Part shown: positions 16,681-18,969 of the stretch, one piece after another | How the letters are laid out: every line of letters starts with the position of its first letter | How positions within the stretch are numbered: the first letter of the stretch is position 1 | Assembly: GCA_002427745.1 (NCBI GenBank) | Contig: DIYF01000144.1 | Span: forward strand, 1 to 18,969 | Direction of reading: 5' to 3' | Origin: Roseivirga sp. UBA6061 | GTDB lineage: Bacteria > Bacteroidota > Bacteroidia > Cytophagales > Cyclobacteriaceae | Length of the DNA: 18,969 nucleotides | The notes under the pieces: model-generated | Database searches by the model: none | What the model was told of the DNA's origin: nothing | The model's input: only the letters and a program-made list of their open reading frames with translations | Translations under genes and position numbers: made by a program

Positions 16681-16709
16681 TTGTTTTCGGCATGAATGTA
16701 GTAGTATTG
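16681..16709 (+). promoter_or_regulatory. Candidate Bacteroidota promoter for the peptidase gene
   Basis: A TTATTG element (TTG at 16681) and TAGTATTG (16702-16709) resemble the Bacteroidota -33 TTG and -7 TAnnTTTG boxes, 18 bases apart, with one mismatch in the -7 box. Transcription would begin about 10-15 bases before the ATG at 16730, giving a very short leader. Confidence 0.45.
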
Positions 16710-16729
16710 GTACCCTAATGTAAACTACT

Positions 16730-18820
16730 ATGAAACTGAGAACTCTATCGGTACTGATGTCGGCCTTGCTGATGCTGGGTACCGCTACGGCTTTTGCCCA
16801 GGACAAGCTGAAAAACATGCCGGGCTATGATCAATACAAAAAGATGGCCCCCCAGATCAGAAGGTCTGTGAAACCCGGTACCATCAGTGCGACCTGGAGT
16901 GAGGACGGCAAGTCATTCACCTATAATCAGGATGGTCGTCAGTATCGCTATGATGTAAAATCTAAGAAAGCCACAGATATCGGAGCGGCTGAGCGACCAC
17001 AAAGAAGAAGATTCAATTTCCCCGCCCGTGGAAGGCAGTTTGCTTCTGCTGAATCTCCTGATGGTACCATGAAGGCCTTTACCAAAGACCGTAACATGTA
17101 CCTGAGCGATCCTGATGGAAGCAACGTGAGAGCCATCACTACCGATGGCAATGAAGACAATCAGGTGAAGTATGGTATCGCTACCTGGGTATATGGTGAG
17201 GAGCTGCGCCAGATTACCGCCATGTGGTGGTCACCGGACAGCAAGAAAATCGCTTTCTATCGCTTTGAGGAAAAGCATGTAGATAAGTACTATGTCTTGC
17301 TGAACCAGGTAAATCTTTACGATTCACTGGAGGTTATGTCATATCCCAAAGTAGGGGCACCTAACCTGCCGGTAGATCTGATGGTCTATGATCTGGAAAC
17401 CAAAAAGATTACCAAAATGGATACCCGTGATGGTAAACCTTTTGAGGATGGCCCTATCGGTACCTATCTCTACGGTATGGACTGGACTCCTGATGGTAAG
17501 GAGCTGCTTTTCCACAGCACCAACCGTAAGCAGGATATCATGGAGTACAAAGCGGCTGACCCGAATACCGGAAAAACCCGCGTAGTAGTCAGAGAGGAAT
17601 GGCTGCCAAGCTTTACCAAGAATACACCGGAGATCAGAATCCTGGAAGACGGAGATCGCTTTGTATGGGCTTCTGAAAGAACAGGTTTCAATAATTACTA
17701 CCTCTACAGTTTCAAAGACGGACTCATTAAGCCACTCACACAGCACAATGTGGAGGTAGCCAATATCGTGGACATAGATGAAAAGGCCGGCTACATGTAT
17801 TATATGGCGCGTACCGGAGAGAATCATATGAAAATGCAGCTGCACAGAGTGAAGCTGGATGGCTCTCAGGATACCCGACTGACCGACCCTGCCTACAACC
17901 ACAGAGTAACTGTGGCTCCCGGAGGAAAACACTTTATCGATATCGCTCAGACGCATAACATTCCTCCTTTTACCAACCTGGTAGACAGAAAAGGTAAAGT
18001 GGTGGCAGAACTGGCCAAGAGTGATATGTCTAAATTTGAAGAGCTGGGTCTGAAAACGGTAGAAGCTTTCACCTTTACGGCTGCAGATGGTAAAACAGAG
18101 CTGCATGGTTTGCTGCACTTTCCTTCAAACTTTGACCCTACCAAGAAGTATCCGTTACTGCTGGCTAACTACGGAGGGCCGTCTACCAACGAATTCAGAG
18201 AGACTTTTACCTATCCCAGTGCCCTGGCCGAGTATGGTTTCTTAGTGGCGGATATCGATGGTCGCAATGTAAGAGGTCGTGGCAAGAGACTGCTTGACGA
18301 GATTTATGGTAAAATGAGTGTAGTAGAGCAGGACGATTTCGCAGAAGGAGTGAAATCGCTTTATGACAGGCCTTATTTTGACAAAGAGAGAGTAGGCGTG
18401 TATGGTACCTCTTATGGTGGCACTACTTCTGCCGCCAGTATCTTCAGACATCCGGATGTATATCATGCAGCCGTAGTAAACTCAGCCGTAACAGACTGGA
18501 ATAACTATGATAACATTTACACGGAGCGTTACATGAATACCATTGAAAACAACCCTGAAGGCTATGCCAACGCCAATCTGATGCGTTATGCTAAAGATTT
18601 TCAGGGAGAGATGATGATCTATTTTGGTACAGCCGATAACAATGTGCATCCATCCAACTCATTGCAACTGATTCAGGCCATGCAGAGGGCAGGTAAGAGC
18701 ATTGAGGTTCAGGTAGGTCCGGACAGAGGTCATACAGCAGTGAATACCGATCGCATGATGGAGTTCTTTATCCAACACCTGGTGCTGGACAATGGAATGC
18801 CCCTGAATATTAAGAGATAA
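16730..18820 (+). CDS. Dipeptidyl-peptidase IV-like serine peptidase (S9B family)
   Basis: The protein has 696 residues. It starts with a signal peptide (MKLRTLSVLMSALLMLGTATAFAQ), so it is periplasmic or secreted. Residues about 50-450 form the beta-propeller of S9 peptidases (repeats such as WSPDSKKIAFYRFEE, WTPDGKELLFHS); WVYGEE with E157/E158 corresponds to the DPP-IV double-Glu motif that binds the free N-terminus of the substrate. The C-terminal alpha/beta-hydrolase carries the triad: S561 in GTSYGG, D636 in GTADNNVH, H668 in DRGHTA. It should remove dipeptides, typically X-Pro, from peptide N-termini for nutrition. Length is close to bacterial DPP-IV proteins. It is a single-gene unit with its own promoter candidate and a strong terminator. 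Confidence 0.94.
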   Translation: MKLRTLSVLMSALLMLGTATAFAQDKLKNMPGYDQYKKMAPQIRRSVKPGTISATWSEDGKSFTYNQDGRQYRYDVKSKKATDIGAAERPQRRRFNFPARGRQFASAESPDGTMKAFTKDRNMYLSDPDGSNVRAITTDGNEDNQVKYGIATWVYGEELRQITAMWWSPDSKKIAFYRFEEKHVDKYYVLLNQVNLYDSLEVMSYPKVGAPNLPVDLMVYDLETKKITKMDTRDGKPFEDGPIGTYLYGMDWTPDGKELLFHSTNRKQDIMEYKAADPNTGKTRVVVREEWLPSFTKNTPEIRILEDGDRFVWASERTGFNNYYLYSFKDGLIKPLTQHNVEVANIVDIDEKAGYMYYMARTGENHMKMQLHRVKLDGSQDTRLTDPAYNHRVTVAPGGKHFIDIAQTHNIPPFTNLVDRKGKVVAELAKSDMSKFEELGLKTVEAFTFTAADGKTELHGLLHFPSNFDPTKKYPLLLANYGGPSTNEFRETFTYPSALAEYGFLVADIDGRNVRGRGKRLLDEIYGKMSVVEQDDFAEGVKSLYDRPYFDKERVGVYGTSYGGTTSAASIFRHPDVYHAAVVNSAVTDWNNYDNIYTERYMNTIENNPEGYANANLMRYAKDFQGEMMIYFGTADNNVHPSNSLQLIQAMQRAGKSIEVQVGPDRGHTAVNTDRMMEFFIQHLVLDNGMPLNIKR

Positions 18821-18872
18821 GCGCATTTACTGTGTAAAGAGTTGATCCCCCTGATCTTCTCACAAAGAATTG

Positions 18873-18899
18873 AATCCCTGCTCAGGCGGGGATTTTTTT
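18873..18899 (+). terminator. Rho-independent terminator of the peptidase gene
   Basis: A 9-bp stem (AATCCCTGC at 18873-18881 and GCGGGGATT at 18886-18894, one T-G wobble) with a TCAG loop runs straight into a T-run. It lies about 50 bases after the stop of the peptidase gene. Confidence 0.88.
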
Positions 18900-18946
18900 A
18901 TGTCGTACCAGTAAAAAGAACACCTGGATAACACGCAATGCGTTCG

Positions 18947-18969
18947 ACACCTAAACACCTAAACACCTA
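18947..18969. repeat. 8-bp tandem repeat, cut by the window end
   Basis: The unit ACACCTAA occurs at 18947, 18955 and 18963 (last copy one base short). The array reaches the end of the window and may continue beyond it. Confidence 0.7.

Noticed and set aside
17339..18118. 259-codon minus-strand frame inside the peptidase gene
   Set aside because: The plus strand encodes an S9 propeller and hydrolase with complete catalytic triad; the minus frame shows no domain.

Overview
The window looks like a chromosomal segment of a Bacteroidota bacterium, probably of the Cytophagales type. The reasons are an Rhs/YD-repeat protein with a DUF6443-like region and stacked Ig-like repeats, an outer-membrane beta-barrel receptor with a carboxypeptidase-D-like N-terminal domain, a LytS/LytTR two-component pair, signal peptides ending in AQ, and a Bacteroidota-like promoter. 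The species cannot be named from the sequence alone.

Region 1 (1-7809) is a polymorphic-toxin locus. A giant Rhs-family surface protein enters from the left edge (its start lies outside) and ends at 6756. Two bases later a 245-residue gene starts with its own signal peptide and carries a GEFD...EDK pattern that resembles a PD-(D/E)xK nuclease toxin. One base after that gene comes a 103-residue gene, the likely immunity protein. The three appear to form one operon whose toxin tip is a separate cistron instead of a fused C-terminus.

Region 2 (7810-9476) holds a perfect 10-bp hairpin belonging to a small repeat family, then a gene for a secreted coiled-coil protein with a C-terminal outer-membrane beta-barrel.

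Region 3 (9483-12072) is an AT-rich island of 2,590 bp with four small immunity-type genes (two SUKH/SMI1-KNR4-like, two unrecognised) and no intact toxin. It is bounded by a direct repeat: the last ~142 bp of the lytTR gene (12073-12214) are copied at 9483-9624. Removing one repeat unit plus the island leaves the barrel gene and lytTR converging about 9 bp apart, so the island looks like an insertion that duplicated or replaced the 3' end of lytTR. More copies of the hairpin repeat lie at its right edge. The island reads as a poly-immunity store next to a toxin locus.

Region 4 (12074-18969) is ordinary core-type sequence: a LytTR response regulator and its histidine kinase on the minus strand with a 4-base overlap, a divergent outer-membrane receptor, and an S9B dipeptidyl-peptidase IV-like enzyme with a promoter candidate and a strong rho-independent terminator. 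The window ends inside an 8-bp tandem repeat.
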